The notes: generated from the sequence alone by a model not told the origin. Positions 10,914-22,229 are shown, counted from the stretch's first letter. The stretch is DNA of 64,000 nucleotides from Pleodorina starrii (GCA_030267565.1 BRXU01000006.1:1104001-1168000); one strand, 5' to 3'. Program-made: numbers and translations.

Positions 10914-13513
10914 CCGATTTCGACGACGCCTTCAAGGGCGTGCACGGTGCCGGCGGTGACGCTCCCGAGCCATTGCCAAACGCGTGCGATGGGGTTGTCG
11001 CACCTGCAGCCCAGCCAGGCAGAAGTTACACCTGACCCCGTGACCAGGCAACAAGTACACAGCCCATCGCCGACATTGCAACTTCACCCCGCACCTGTGA
11101 AGCCGGGCGCCCCGGCAGCACCTCCACCGGCGCTACTGGGTTGCCGACGCCCTGAGGCCCCACTCCCGCTTGCCTCCGTGGCCACATATGCCTGCATCAT
11201 CTTCTGCACACCGCCGAATACACCTGCATGGACAACAATCACTTGGCGCGGCCACCCTCCATACTTCGCACCTATGCTGAATGCGGCAATCCCAATCGTG
11301 CACGTACCGATAGCTCTGTCGACGGCGGCGATGCCCTCCGGGGTTTGAGCAGCAGGCCGCGCAACCCCGGGGGACCCTGCTCCTGCTTTCGGCGACCGCG
11401 CCACGGGCGCAGATGACGCAACGCCGCGACCAGGGCTCCCTCGCGGACAGGTACCCGGCGTCGGGATGCCTGCAAAGTACATTGCGAAAGATTAGAAGGC
11501 CAGTCTCAACCTCCCGCGGCCCATCATTTCTAGTCACCCGCACCCAGCAGTAGCCGAACTGCCACCACAAGCACTGCTCTTCAGCCTCACACGCAATCCA
11601 TACATCCCGACCCTCTTTACTGCGCTTTCGCCGACATCTGCCAAATCCGCACGTACCGTCGGCATCGATGCCCTCGTGGGAGGAGGCACCACACCCTGCA
11701 GGCGGCGTCCGAACGTCCTCCTGGAACCCTGCATGTACTCCAGACGACTTCGCCACGGGCACAGACGACGCGTGCCCGCGACCAGGGCTGCCTCGCAGAC
11801 TGCCAGCCGGCGTCCGCGTCCCTGAAGTTCACAATGGACAGAATTGGCGAGCCTGTATTCAAACCCCTTGGTGCAACATTTCGGGCCAACCACATGCCGC
11901 TGCACCCCAACCGTCGTAGCCACGACTGCCCATCCCCCTATCCATCAAATAAGCCCACCCGAGCCAAGCCTAAACAGGATTCATTCAACCCAGTGCTTAC
12001 CGCCCAGCTCCGTGCCGTTGGCCTGTGCCGCCATCTCCGCCCATGTACGGCCAGCCACACCGCTCGGCGACTGTGATGGTGCTGTCGGCCCCTGGCACCC
12101 ACCAGCCACTGTACCCGGCCGATCCAGTAGCACCTGCCCCCCCAGGTTCCACGGCAGGACCTTATGGTCGCTGGCATCGTAGCCCACCTTGATCGTGCAG
12201 CCGTTCAGCTCAACAGAGTAGGTGTGCTCTGCGCGCCAATACAACACGACAATCTCACCCCCCGCAATACTGAAACACGGCGGGTGGCGTGCCGACTCGT
12301 GGAGACCTTCCTGGCGCCCAGACGCCGGTAACAGCGTTGCCCTCAAGCCCGGGCCAGCCTGCCGTCCCTCCTCCAGCACCAGAACACTGAACAGGTCGCC
12401 ACCCAGCACCGAATCAATAAAAAACTTCGCGACATCGGCGGTGACGCCCTTGTTCGCCAGCAAGGCTGCTTGGCCCGCGAGCAGCTGCTCCTTGTACTCC
12501 TGGAGATCCTCCGGCAAGGCTTCCTTCATTCCGTCCAGCAAGGTCAGAGCGCCCTCGATATGACGCAAGCATACGTCTCGAACGTGCTGTCCGTGGTCAT
12601 GCACGCTGCTCAGCAGCAACTCCTGCGCCAGCAGAAACACAATCGGCCCTTCTGCAAAATAGGCCACATTACGCTCACGTTGACGAAATACGGTTCACGA
12701 GTCGCCAATGTCCCGTAACATGCATGTGCTGCCCCCGCGCCAACCCACAACTCACATGAACCTCCTGCACGCGCTCCGGCCCGACATCAGGGTTTTCGGA
12801 CAGGTCGGCGCCAAATGCAGCGACGCCCATCAGAGCGCTCAGCAAATAACACGCGTTAGCCCGGCCGTCAGGGTCCAGTATCTGAGGGAGGCACGACCAG
12901 GCAAATGTCCGATACCGTCATCGAAAGCGTAGCTCCAACCGACACCAACATGAACATAACGTACCCTCGCTTGAGGGAGCTGAAGCAGGAGCGACGTCAT
13001 GAGCGAGCCAGGCTCGCCACGGAGACGCTCGTTCTCCTCAACGACGGCCTCAAAAGCCTGTACAACAAGCAGCAACAATTAACAGGTGCTACAAAATGAC
13101 GTCCTGCATACATGGAGGGCTGGACGTTACCAAGTTCATAACGGCAGACCCCTGTCAATAAACTCATTCCCATCCTGTATAGCGGACCCTCGTCTCTATA
13201 TCCACACTTCAGGCAGTCGCACCTTGTGGCCCATGGCCTCATACTCCACGCGACCGACCGCCGGTGGGCGCTTGCTGAAATCCGCCAGCAGCTGCTGAAC
13301 CACCTCCCCTTCCAATCGCACACATCGCTGGCGTGCATTATTTCTAGCCGCGTTGACCTGCAACGCCGCACGCGCTTGCTGGAGCCTTGCGAACATAATC
13401 TTGCTGGCTGTTACAATAGGCAGCTCCCGGCTGTGTATCCGCCAAACTAAGTTTGAAGGATCCAACTTTTCAATTCGAAGCAACTCAAAATGAGTCGGAG
13501 CGACAATGTGCAT
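10914..13513 (-). CDS. Multi-exon gene of unknown function (paralogue A)
   Basis: Exons read by eye with GT/AG borders: 13513-13223 (ATG, first-exon end uncertain), 13057-12965, 12881-12756, 12622-12001, 11821-11657, 11469-11308, 11223-11095 and 11003-10914. From the 12622 exon onward every intron is phase 1. The product starts with a Gln/Arg-rich probable coiled coil (LQQARAALQ), then helical segments with an HDHG motif and LFSVLVLEE. Exons 11821-11657 and 11469-11308 are a tandem duplicate pair sharing GSPGRG and ending just before GTACGTGC. No stop codon was found after the last exon; a GGGTTCT array starts there, so the 3' end is missing or lies across the array. The family was not recognised. 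Exon order and phases match paralogue B at 15118-16714. Confidence 0.6.
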
Positions 13514-13530
13514 GTGACGAACCGCTTGGA

Positions 13531-14709
13531 CGAGCTGTACGATGACACGAACAGCCGGGAGTGAACCACTCTAAACGGAACTCCAAGCCCCTTCTTTCAT
13601 GCATTCAGCATCATGTCATCATTCGATAACATTACGTATCTTCAGACCTGAAGGACATGTGGCATAGATCCATGACAACACACATAAAGCAACGGCGGCG
13701 CACCGTTGAACCTAGCTTCCGCAAAGGACGGTCACATGCAAAACGGCATGTACAAAGCCGGTGCCAACCTTAAGAACACTACACACATTCGTGCTGTTTG
13801 ATGCGCGGCAGGGCAAACCCCAAGCTCCCTTACATGCAAACAAGCAATACCGTCCCTGCCCATCCGCTTTGCCAGCATTCCACACCCTGTAAACAGCGAT
13901 TCAACTGACTGGTCTCGCCACTCCACAGAGCCCGCGTTCACCGCTGTCCTGCCACGGCTTGCTGCGAAGCCGCCGATCACAGCACGCTTTGTCACGCAGA
14001 CTCCCACAACTATTGCGACATGACTGGCCTTTACATGCGCGCGCGCGCGCGCGGTACCCCCCACTGCCCAATTTGTCAAAGTCCTACACCAAAATTCAGA
14101 GTCCGACGCCAAATCCTCACGAGCTGTACGATGACACGAACAGCCGGGAGTGAACCACTCTAAACGGAACTCCAAGCCCCTTCTTTCATGCATTCAGCAT
14201 CATGTCATCATTCGATAACATTACGTATCTTCAGACCTGAAGGACATGTGGCATAGATCCATGACAACACACATAAAGCAACGGCGGCGCACCGTTGAAC
14301 CTAGCTTCCGCAAAGGACGGTCACATGCAAAACGGCATGTACAAAGCCGGTACCAACCTTAAGAACACTACACACATTCGTGCTGTTTGATGCGCGGCAG
14401 GGCAAACCCCAAGCTCCCTTACATGCAAACAAGCAATACCGTCCCTGCCCATCCGCTTTGCCAGCATTCCACACCCTGTAAACAGCGATTCAACTGACTG
14501 GTCTCGCCACTCCACAGAGCCCGCGTTCACCGCTGTCCTGCCACGGCTTGCTGCGAAGCCGCCGATCACAGCACGCTTTGTCACGCAGACTCCCACAACT
14601 ATTGCGACATGACTGGCCTTTACATGCGCGCGCGCGCGCGCGGTACCCCCCACTGCCCAATTTGTCAAAGTCCTACACCAAAATTCAGAGTCCGACGCCA
14701 AATCCTCAC
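13531..14709. repeat. 589-bp tandem duplication (two copies)
   Basis: Copy 1 is 13531-14120 and copy 2 is 14121-14709, nearly identical (one difference seen, at 13767/14356). Each copy contains a (CG)8 tract and an open frame of ~130 codons on the minus strand. Because 589 is not a multiple of three, the duplication would break a coding frame, so the ORFs are probably incidental. The junction shares the short sequence CGAGCTG/CACGAGCTG. Confidence 0.9.
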
Positions 14710-14804
14710 GCAAAATTCTGAGTCCGACGCCAAATCCGACGCCCTAAAATTCTGAGTCAGAAGCCCGATCCCTTAAAACTACTATCTCACAATGCCCATG
14801 TCCG

Positions 14805-15108
14805 TGGGTTCTGGGTTCTGGGTTCTGGGTTCTGGGTTCTGGGTTCTGGGTTCTGGGTTCTGGGTTCTGGGTTCTGGGTTCTGGGTTCTGGGTTCTGGGT
14901 TCTGGGTTCTGGGTTCTGGGTTCTGGGTTCTGGGTTCTGGGTTCTGGGTTCTGGGTTCTGGGTTCTGGGTTCTGGGTTCTGGGTTCTGGGTTCTGGGTTC
15001 TGGGTTCTGGGTTCTGGGTTCTGGGTTCTGGGTTCTGGGTTCTGGGTTCTGGGTTCTGGGTTCTGGGTTCTGGGTTCTGGGTTCTGGGTTCTGGGTTCTG
15101 GGTTGGGT
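14805..15108 (+). repeat. (GGGTTCT)n array, about 43 units
   Basis: A perfect heptamer array starts after CCCATGTCCGTG and ends at GGGTTGGGTTG. Translated ORFs (TQNPEPR repeats) are artefacts of the 7-bp period. On the minus strand it lies in the intron directly downstream of exon 15207-15118 of paralogue B. Confidence 0.97.
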
Positions 15109-15117
15109 TGTACTCAC

Positions 15118-16714
15118 TCGAGCTACTCGGCGCTTTGCCTGGGGTAACGGGCACCGTCGTACGCGGACCCAAGCCCGTGCCAGACACTGGGGAGGCTGTC
15201 GACGCACCTGCAACCCACCATTCAAGTGACTTACACCTCGCGCACAACAAGCCAAACCTCAACAAGACACTGTCCCGCGGTGGGCAATCAAACACCTCAC
15301 CTCTGCTGTCGTGCGCACCGGCCGAGCTATCGGCCGCGTTCATGTCCTTCTGACGACTTGCTGCACCGGATGCACGTGCCGAGCTGTCCACGTACGCCCG
15401 CATCATCCTGTTCACCGCGGCGTACTCGCCTGCATACACAACATTGCCATAAAGCAACCGTAATCTACTGTTGGCACCCTTCCGGTGGCTAAGTCAACGG
15501 CCCCAAACTTACCCAAAGCATTGTCGACGGCAGCAATGCTGGCAGGCGTTGGCAACGGCGGCCGTGCAACAGGCACCCGTGCCGCCGACGGGGAGCCACC
15601 ACGCGGGCTCCCCGACATCGTTCCCAGCGGCGCCGCTGCAAAACCGCGCTGTGGGCTGCCTGGCGGGCTTGCACGTGACGTGGTATGCCCTGCAGTACAA
15701 AGAACGACGAACATTACGCATGGCATACCGCAAATTCTAAAAGACAGACATGGGACCACGGCTCCCGTTTGCAAACAGCATACAGCGCCTGGATGCCTTG
15801 CACTCACCGTCGCCCTGGCCAGCCTGCAGCCTGACGCTCACGAGGGGCAGCCTTAGGAGGTCCTCGCCCTGCAGGCCGACGTCATACACGAGCTCAAGGA
15901 CGGCCCCACCCAGCGTCACCAGGCCGAAGTGGCTTGCCGTGCACATCAGCACCACGGTCCGGGCAGCATCCAGAATCACTGGCTGCGGCATAACATCCGG
16001 CGGTCGGGCCGCCTCGCGTGCCTCAATCAAAGCCTTCTTGGATGTAGACGACAGCAATAACCGCCCGCGGATGCCAGGCCACGACGGCGGCACAACATCG
16101 AACGGGTCTATCACGGGGGACTCCAGCACCACCACATCAAGAGCCAGCCCGCACACCCGGTCAAGCCACAACTTGGGCGCGTCAGGAGCCAAGAAATCCG
16201 ACGTTGACTCCCCCGCGGCATTGGCGGCACGGCCAGTCAGCTGCAACAGTGCTTCCTTAAGCACCGTCAAGACCTCCGGGTCCTGAAACAACTCGGGACG
16301 GGCCAACTCCGCATCATAGAGATCCTCCACAACCGGAAGGCACGCCTGCCGCATCGCAACGCCATGGTCCCCGACGGCAGACTCCAACATCGGCTGCAAC
16401 GAAAACGCCAAGGAAAGGGAACGCAAACGACATGTCACACAAACCTCCAAAAACCAGTCCAGGCAAAGCGCGCTTTCACGTGGCCAGCAACAACAACGCA
16501 CCTTGAGGGCAGCTCTGCCCCTGTCTCCACGGCCCAAGCCATTGCGGTACACGCCCAAACACAACGCCAGCAAGGCGCAGTTATGAGCGGCGGACGAAAC
16601 GTTGTACACGGTGGCTGTCGGAATCGCGGTCAACAGAGACAACTCGTAAGCCCAGCTGTCATCCAGAAAGCCGTTGGCCAAAGTGTCCGTCGCGGCCGCC
16701 ACCCCAGCTAACTC
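15118..16714 (-). CDS. Multi-exon gene of unknown function (paralogue B)
   Basis: Exons with GT/AG borders: 16714-16502 (phase 0 out), 16393-15808, 15689-15513, 15429-15319 and 15207-15118, the last four joined by phase-1 introns. The product aligns by eye with paralogue A: GDHG for HDHG, LDVVVLES for FSVLVLEE, SIAAVDNALG for GIAAVDRAIG, and NRMMRAYV for QKMMQAYV. The first exon corresponds to two exons in A, so an intron was gained or lost between QAR and ILD. The last exon is 90 bp in both genes. The 5' end upstream of 16714 and the 3' end past the GGGTTCT array are not resolved. No known domain was recognised. Confidence 0.6.
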
Positions 16715-17685
16715 CTGAGGAAGAATGAGGACATGCGGGCCAAAACGGGACACATTAAGTTCATGAGAGTGCTGACATAGTCAAACAGCAACACGTCGAA
16801 GTTTCATAGGCACCCCAACACCATGCTAGGCAGCGAACGCACCGGCGCCGAAACACCGCAAATCCGCAAGAATCCCGAATCCGGCTGCTCCTCAACACGG
16901 CGCCCATAAGCGACACCCCACGTGTCCCTGCGACGCACAGCGGCTGAAGCAGCCATCTCGCGGGTCCTGTCGTCGAAAGTAACTAGTCAAAGGGACTGGT
17001 CGATGCGTCGCACACTGAGTCAATTCCTTAATGTTCACAAATAAGACTAACACAATAACCATGCAGGAAAACCATGCACTATCCCAGCAACAAAGCCCGC
17101 CCGCCATACGCCCACATGGGCCCTGCATGCAATCATGAGAAATCACCACGACGTGCCACGTAGACGACCAGACGACACATGGAACATAAACTACACCGCA
17201 GCCTCTTTTAAACACATCACACACGGCGTAGGCTGCTCCATTCATTGTAAGTTCCGCACCGCCAGCAACGCTCCAGCCACAACAGAACCTCATGCACCTG
17301 CAGCGCAACAGTAACGCCGGGAAATAACACAGGCTGGAACAATGTTCAAACTGCTCCGGACAAATTGGCCTCAAAGCGTCAACCTCACCAACATGCAACC
17401 CATCTTAACAAGCCCTACAGGCAATGCTCTTTCAAGCGCAACATTGAAACGTCATTCACCAGGCAATGCACACACCTCATGATGCACAAAGCGCCAAAAG
17501 TCGACCTCGCTCGGCCACAATGCCTGCTGGTCGTCCCGGGCGGTCGCGCGCGCACCCCATTGGCTAAGGCATGCCATATACACAACGATCCAACAAACTG
17601 CATGCCGCATTCCGTGCAGCCCCATTAACGACGTCTCCGAACACCAAACCGACCGCCAGGCCACTCGGATATAGGAATCACGACT
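16715..17685. other. No exon recognised upstream of paralogue B
   Basis: The 5' exon(s) of paralogue B should lie here on the minus strand. A minus ORF at 17398-16892 exists but is Cys-rich and does not match paralogue A. Nothing firm can be called. Confidence 0.4.
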
Positions 17686-17687
17686 CC

Positions 17688-17785
17688 CAGCCACCCCCGC
17701 CCACCCAGATTCCAGAATCCAGTTTCCTAACCCTAAAACACCCCCGCCCACCCAGATTCCAGAATCCAGTTTCCTAACCCTATAA
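17688..17785 (+). repeat. Two direct copies of a ~47-bp segment
   Basis: The segment CCCCCGCCCACCCAGATTCC plus its continuation to TTTCCTAACCCT occurs twice in a row just before the third GGGTTCT array. Each copy ends in CCTAACCCTA, a telomere-like motif. Confidence 0.8.
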
Positions 17786-17802
17786 CACGCTATTTCCCGC
17801 GT

Positions 17803-17941
17803 TCTGGGTTCTGGGTTCTGGGTTCTGGGTTCTGGGTTCTGGGTTCTGGGTTCTGGGTTCTGGGTTCTGGGTTCTGGGTTCTGGGTTCTGGGTTCTGGGT
17901 TCTGGGTTCTGGGTTCTGGGTTCTGGGTTCTGGGTTCTGGG
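17803..17941 (+). repeat. (GGGTTCT)n array, about 20 units
   Basis: A third heptamer array in the same orientation, joined directly to the left end of R1 copy 2 (AATTGGACAAGTG at about 17943). The left end of R1 copy 1 is preceded by degenerate heptamers (GGGATCT), so the array is probably an ancestral part of the R1 boundary. Confidence 0.95.
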
Positions 17942-19348
17942 TAATTGGACAAGTGCAGACTTTCGGCCAACGGAAAGGCTGCATAAGTAAAAGATTACAT
18001 TCTTTATTGCACGGTAAATTTATTATTGGAACCCAACATCGCATGAGTACAAACCAGTTTGGCAGTCTCCATGGACCGAGGCCGAGGTCAAACCATCACC
18101 TCTCGGCCTATAATTAATTCCAGAAGATTCATCGTTCCTTAAGGTGGAATTCTGACATGACGGCGTGAAATGAATCTTCGTTTCGGAAACAAACTATGTT
18201 TGCATTGCGAACATTCTTCCCGCGACCACACCACAGCAGCTCTGCTAGCCGGTCCGATCGTCTTGACGCATATTGCTATTACAAAGGTTGCAAGGAGCAA
18301 ACCATGAGGGGCAAACTGCTGGTTGTTGGACGCCAAGCCGCCGATGCACGCACGATGCAGCCCTATGCAGCGGTCTTCTGCGGGCCGCCCAACAAGTCCA
18401 GTCGGCAACCTAGGGGATGGACTTCTACATTCCCTGTCCTAATGTTATAGCAGTCAAGCCTCCTCTACGGCGAATACCTCAGTAGCGAAGCCTGTGCACT
18501 CTCGTCGGCAACTGCACGTCGTCGCTACCCTCGCAAACAGTTCCGCTGCGTGTCCTTCTGTTGGCAAGTCAGCCTGCGTGATGTGTAAATGATACACTCC
18601 ATGTCTACTGTCAAGTAACTTCAGCCAATGCGCTGGCCGGAAGAGTTGCACAGTGCCGAGACGGCGCGCGATGCTAAACATGGGTCGGATTGCTGAAGCC
18701 GAAGGCATTTCAGATATAAAGCTCTGGCTACCTATCAGCAGGAATGTCGATGCGACACTCTCACAGTTGACGCCCTCGCCGCTCGCTTTGGAAATGCCGT
18801 ATTTCGGTCGATGCGCACATGCCTGAAGGTTTTCTGAGTGCAACGCTAGAAAACCAAGGTTTTCTGTGAACTCAGAGGAGTTGTGCCCTCATAAGGGCGT
18901 TGGTACGGCACATGGTGCCAGTTAAGGTGTCCGCGAAGGCGTGGAGGAGTGATTTTCGGGTTTTGTAGCTACATAGGGTGGTTGCTGCGAGGCTGTGGGC
19001 ATTAAGGCCTTAGCGATAGCTTTCGCGGTAGCCGGCCCTCACCCGGCCTACCTACCGAATAAAGACGGCTTTCATTGCTTGCAGGTACCCTTTGTGTGTA
19101 ACGAACGATGATTTCTCATGAAAAGCTCATGCACCCGACGGGATGACGCGCTTCGCGCGGCGCCGGCAGGCCTTGATAACGACTCGGCTAGCAGGCATTT
19201 CGGGAAAAAGCTCTGGCTGTCTATCAGCAGGAATGTCGACACTCTCACATTTCACGCCCTCGCCGCCCTAGCACTCAACTTAACCCGTACGGATTTAGTG
19301 GGGCCCCGCCCTTTTTCCGGCTTCAAGGAAGCCGACACCAACCCCTTG
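17942..19348 (+). repeat. R1 repeat, copy 2, with a solo insertion
   Basis: Matches 4345-5423 except for a 302-bp insertion at 18823-19124. It is also present inverted, without that insertion, at 29586-30690. Confidence 0.85.
18823..19124 (-). mobile_element. Solo PAT-like AB unit in R1, with empty sites
   Basis: On the minus strand it begins TTTTCATGAGAAATCATCG and ends AAAACCTTCAG. The left flank GATGCGCACATGC and right flank GCTCATGCACCC are contiguous in the uninterrupted copies (junction 5193|5194, and inverted at 29810|29811). The insertion is therefore exact, 302 bp, with no target-site duplication. That is expected for tyrosine-recombinase integration and differs from LTR elements. 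Confidence 0.8.
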
Positions 19349-19684
19349 TCAATGCCTCGGCTAGTGCGTTGGTTCCGCTGGTCCGCTACACACGGCCTGC
19401 TTACACCAAAAGCGGGACTGCCGGAGGCCCTTACTTGTAACACCGAGCGCATTCATTCGGTCCGGCGGTGGACGGACTCGCCGTAGAGCGCACGGCCGGG
19501 CCAGTATGGTACGGGCCCCGCCGGGGGTGACGGGTGACGGGTGACTAGACCACTACAAAGCGAATGCGGGCTTGTGCTGTTGGCTTGTGGTTGGGTGCGC
19601 TTTGCCGCTTCTCCCTCTCGTGCGCTTGTCGTCTCCATCCCATGGCATCCGCTGCAGTGCAGTGCGCGAATTAGTTAAAGTGGA

Positions 19685-19986
19685 CTGAAGGGTTTCTGAG
19701 TGCAACGCTAGAAAACCTAGGTTTTCTGTGAACTCAGAGGAGTTGGGCCCTCATAAGGGCGTTGGTACGGCACATGGTGCCAGGTAAGGAGTCCGCGAAG
19801 GCGTGGAAGAGTGATTTTCGGGTTTTGTAGCTACATACGGTGGTTGCTGCGAGGCTGTGGGCATTAAGGCCTTAGCAATAGCTTTCGCGGTAGCCGGCCC
19901 TCACCCGGCCTACCTACCGAATGAAGACGGCTTTCATTGCTTGCAGGTACCCTTTGTGTGTAACGAACGATGATTTCTTATGAAAA
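19685..19986 (-). mobile_element. Solo PAT-like AB unit in block X, copy 2
   Basis: Same unit and flanks as 6133-6424 (left AAGTGGA, right CAGGCCTGCATG), so it was present before block X was duplicated. A truncated copy of its left edge lies at about 29564-29585. Confidence 0.7.
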
Positions 19987-20344
19987 CAGGCCTGCATGCG
20001 CATCGCAGCAGTTCAGCAAGGTCGTCGGCCCGGGGTTCTAATCCTAATTCCTGCCTGACCGGTGCCCGACCCTAATTTCTTATCTTTGCAACCCTCCTTT
20101 TTATTGAACATAAGACCCACAGAGTCGTGCGATCGCACTATGTAGCTGTTATCCAGCTCCTTTGTATCTAATTTAATCCGCCAACCACGGGGGGAGCGGG
20201 GGGGGGGGGGGGTAAAAATATAGTTTCATACCCCACGCTAAGAATGCTGGCGAGCACCTCCCCCGCCGGTTGTCGTAAGAAAACGCACAAATTAACGCAT
20301 GTTTTGGGCGGGGCCCCGCCCTGTAGGATTGCCCATGTCCGTGC

Positions 20345-20564
<220 letters not shown>

Positions 20565-20654
20565 GTGTGATGTCCTAACCCAAGTGCAGAATCTCGACCG
20601 CGGAAACGCGATATAAGGAACATATTACATTCTTTATTGCATGGTAAATTTAGG

Positions 20655-20760
20655 TTTTCATGAGTAGTTGCCTTACCGCTTGAAGACGGGGATGGAGTCG
20701 GGTACCTGCGAGCAGAAGAGTATGCTTGCTTCCGTGGGAGGAGGCGAGCCTGGTAACCGA
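20655..20760 (-). repeat. PAT-like element, A repeat (outer)
   Basis: 106 bp, begins TTTTCATGAG on the plus strand. Repeated at 20987-21092. Confidence 0.9.
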
Positions 20761-20986
20761 CTGCGCTATCTGCCGCGGGGCGGTGTAATGGGCAGAAGAC
20801 GCAGCGGAAACCTGTCAGTACTGACTAAACGAACTCGCGAAATTGCTCTTTCCGTCGCGCTCAGCGCGACTTGCACTTCGCTCTCACCGGTACGGCCAGG
20901 CCGTACCGCCAACGAACAGCCGAGAACGCTCTCGGCAAATACACAGAAAACCTTGGTTTTCTTCGTTTCACTCAGAAAACCTTCAG
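20761..20986 (-). repeat. PAT-like element, B repeat (inner copy)
   Basis: 226 bp, repeated at 25635-25860. It contains small palindromes (GGTACGGCCAGGCCGTACC, and AAAACCTTGGTTTT) and ends CCTTCAG, joining directly to the next A repeat. Confidence 0.9.
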
Positions 20987-21092
20987 TTTTCATGAGTAGT
21001 TGCCTTACCGCTTGAAGACGGGGATGGAGTCGGGTACCTGCGAGCAGAAGAGTATGCTTGCTTCCGTGGGAGGAGGCGAGCCTGGTAACCGA
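20987..21092 (-). repeat. PAT-like element, A repeat (inner copy)
   Basis: 106 bp, same as 20655-20760. The recombinase gene ends about 100 bp beyond it. Confidence 0.9.
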
Positions 21093-21188
21093 TACTTCAA
21101 TAATCGCCGCAGGGGCAAGCGGAGAGGGAAACAGCCTCGCTCCATGATTACATGTTGGGGTGGGAGAGAGGGGAGGCGCGGGGTCCCG

Positions 21189-22229
21189 CTAGTACCCCAG
21201 GGCCTTCGATACCTTGAGCTTCGTGCCTACGCTATCGGCCAGGTATACCAGCATGGCCTCACGTGACCGCCAGCCCCCGTGGGCTTGAAATAACCGCTCA
21301 TCCACACCCTGCTCGGCAGCCGCCGTCGCGCCACCCGACCGTAAGCTGTGCAGGCCAAACATGGCCTGCGCTTCCCCGTGCGTGACACCCATCACCTTCG
21401 CCACGGCTTTCAGCACGTGATACCGTGCCTGCGAATAGCCGATCGCGCGCCCATCCAGCGCCGAGGTCTTCCCGGCGCGGGCGGCTTGACCGTTAAAACC
21501 CTGAAAAAGCGGCTGGTTAGCCTGCAGGCCCGACAGCTTCAGGTACCTCTCCAGAAGGCCCACCGGGCAGGCCACGCTCTCACCCCGAGCAATGTGCACC
21601 ACGTTACCTTCCCGGAACTGGTCATTCTTGCGCTTGGCAATAAAGACGGCTGCATGCGTAGCGTGCAACTGCACGTCTCGCACTAGCAACCCTGCCGCGT
21701 CATCGTACCGGAAGAAGCCAGCGAAACACAGGGCCGTGTACGCTGCGAGCATGACGCTCCACACGGGGGCGCCAGCAAAGGCCAACAACCGGACAACTGA
21801 CACGATTGCCTCGAGGGTCAGGGGCTCCTTACGATTCACCACGGCTGTCCCTAGTGAGCGCTTGGCCGCCGCCCGCACCGCCTTGCAAAAGGGGTGCTTC
21901 GTCGGGTTCGTCCCGTCACACGCCAAGTCGTGCTGCATGAAAATCGCAGCACTTGCCAGCTTCACGGTAGCGTAGCTCGAGGCCGATTTGGCCACCGTTG
22001 TTAAATACATGCCCACCACGACTGGGCTTGCCGGTAGGCAGCTGTAACCGCCCGCGCGGCACCAAGCCTTAAAACTCTCCCACGGGTTCGCGTACACCTT
22101 CTTCGTGGAGACCGCCCTCGACGACGCGGCAAACGCCTGACTTTCCGCCAGTAGCTCCCGGTGATTTGGCGCCACCAGCTTTCCCGCTCGCTCCCAGAAG
22201 GACGCGGCAAAGGCGTCTGAGCGGCACAA
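21189..22229 (-). CDS. Tyrosine recombinase of the PAT-like element
   Basis: 346 residues. The enzyme should integrate the circular cDNA by strand exchange without target duplication. The catalytic set of the tyrosine recombinase family is visible: Arg174 in GFFRYDD, a basic Lys199-Lys201 stretch (beta-hairpin Lys region), His294-x-x-Arg297 (HSLR), His317 in HGGW, and the nucleophile Tyr329 in MLVYLAD. The N-terminal ~130 residues fit a helical core-binding domain. It starts 46 bp beyond the RT ORF stop, on the same strand. As I recall, some volvocine relatives have the YR gene inverted; here it is co-directional. Intact. Confidence 0.93.
   Translation of the reverse strand: MCRSDAFAASFWERAGKLVAPNHRELLAESQAFAASSRAVSTKKVYANPWESFKAWCRAGGYSCLPASPVVVGMYLTTVAKSASSYATVKLASAAIFMQHDLACDGTNPTKHPFCKAVRAAAKRSLGTAVVNRKEPLTLEAIVSVVRLLAFAGAPVWSVMLAAYTALCFAGFFRYDDAAGLLVRDVQLHATHAAVFIAKRKNDQFREGNVVHIARGESVACPVGLLERYLKLSGLQANQPLFQGFNGQAARAGKTSALDGRAIGYSQARYHVLKAVAKVMGVTHGEAQAMFGLHSLRSGGATAAAEQGVDERLFQAHGGWRSREAMLVYLADSVGTKLKVSKALGY

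Noticed and set aside
13732..14193. Minus ORF of 153 codons repeated at 14321-14713
   Set aside because: The 589-bp period is out of frame, the composition is ambiguous, and no similarity to either paralogue was seen.
14744..15457. 237-codon minus ORF with TQNPEPR repeats
   Set aside because: The repeat part is the 7-bp array read in all three frames in turn. Only the upstream exons of paralogue B within it are real.
15737..16753. A single 338-codon exon with the listed ATG
   Set aside because: Internal GT/AG pairs at 16502/16393 and a donor at 15808 restore alignment and phase with paralogue A. Read through, the intron part (CCCWPRES...) has no match.
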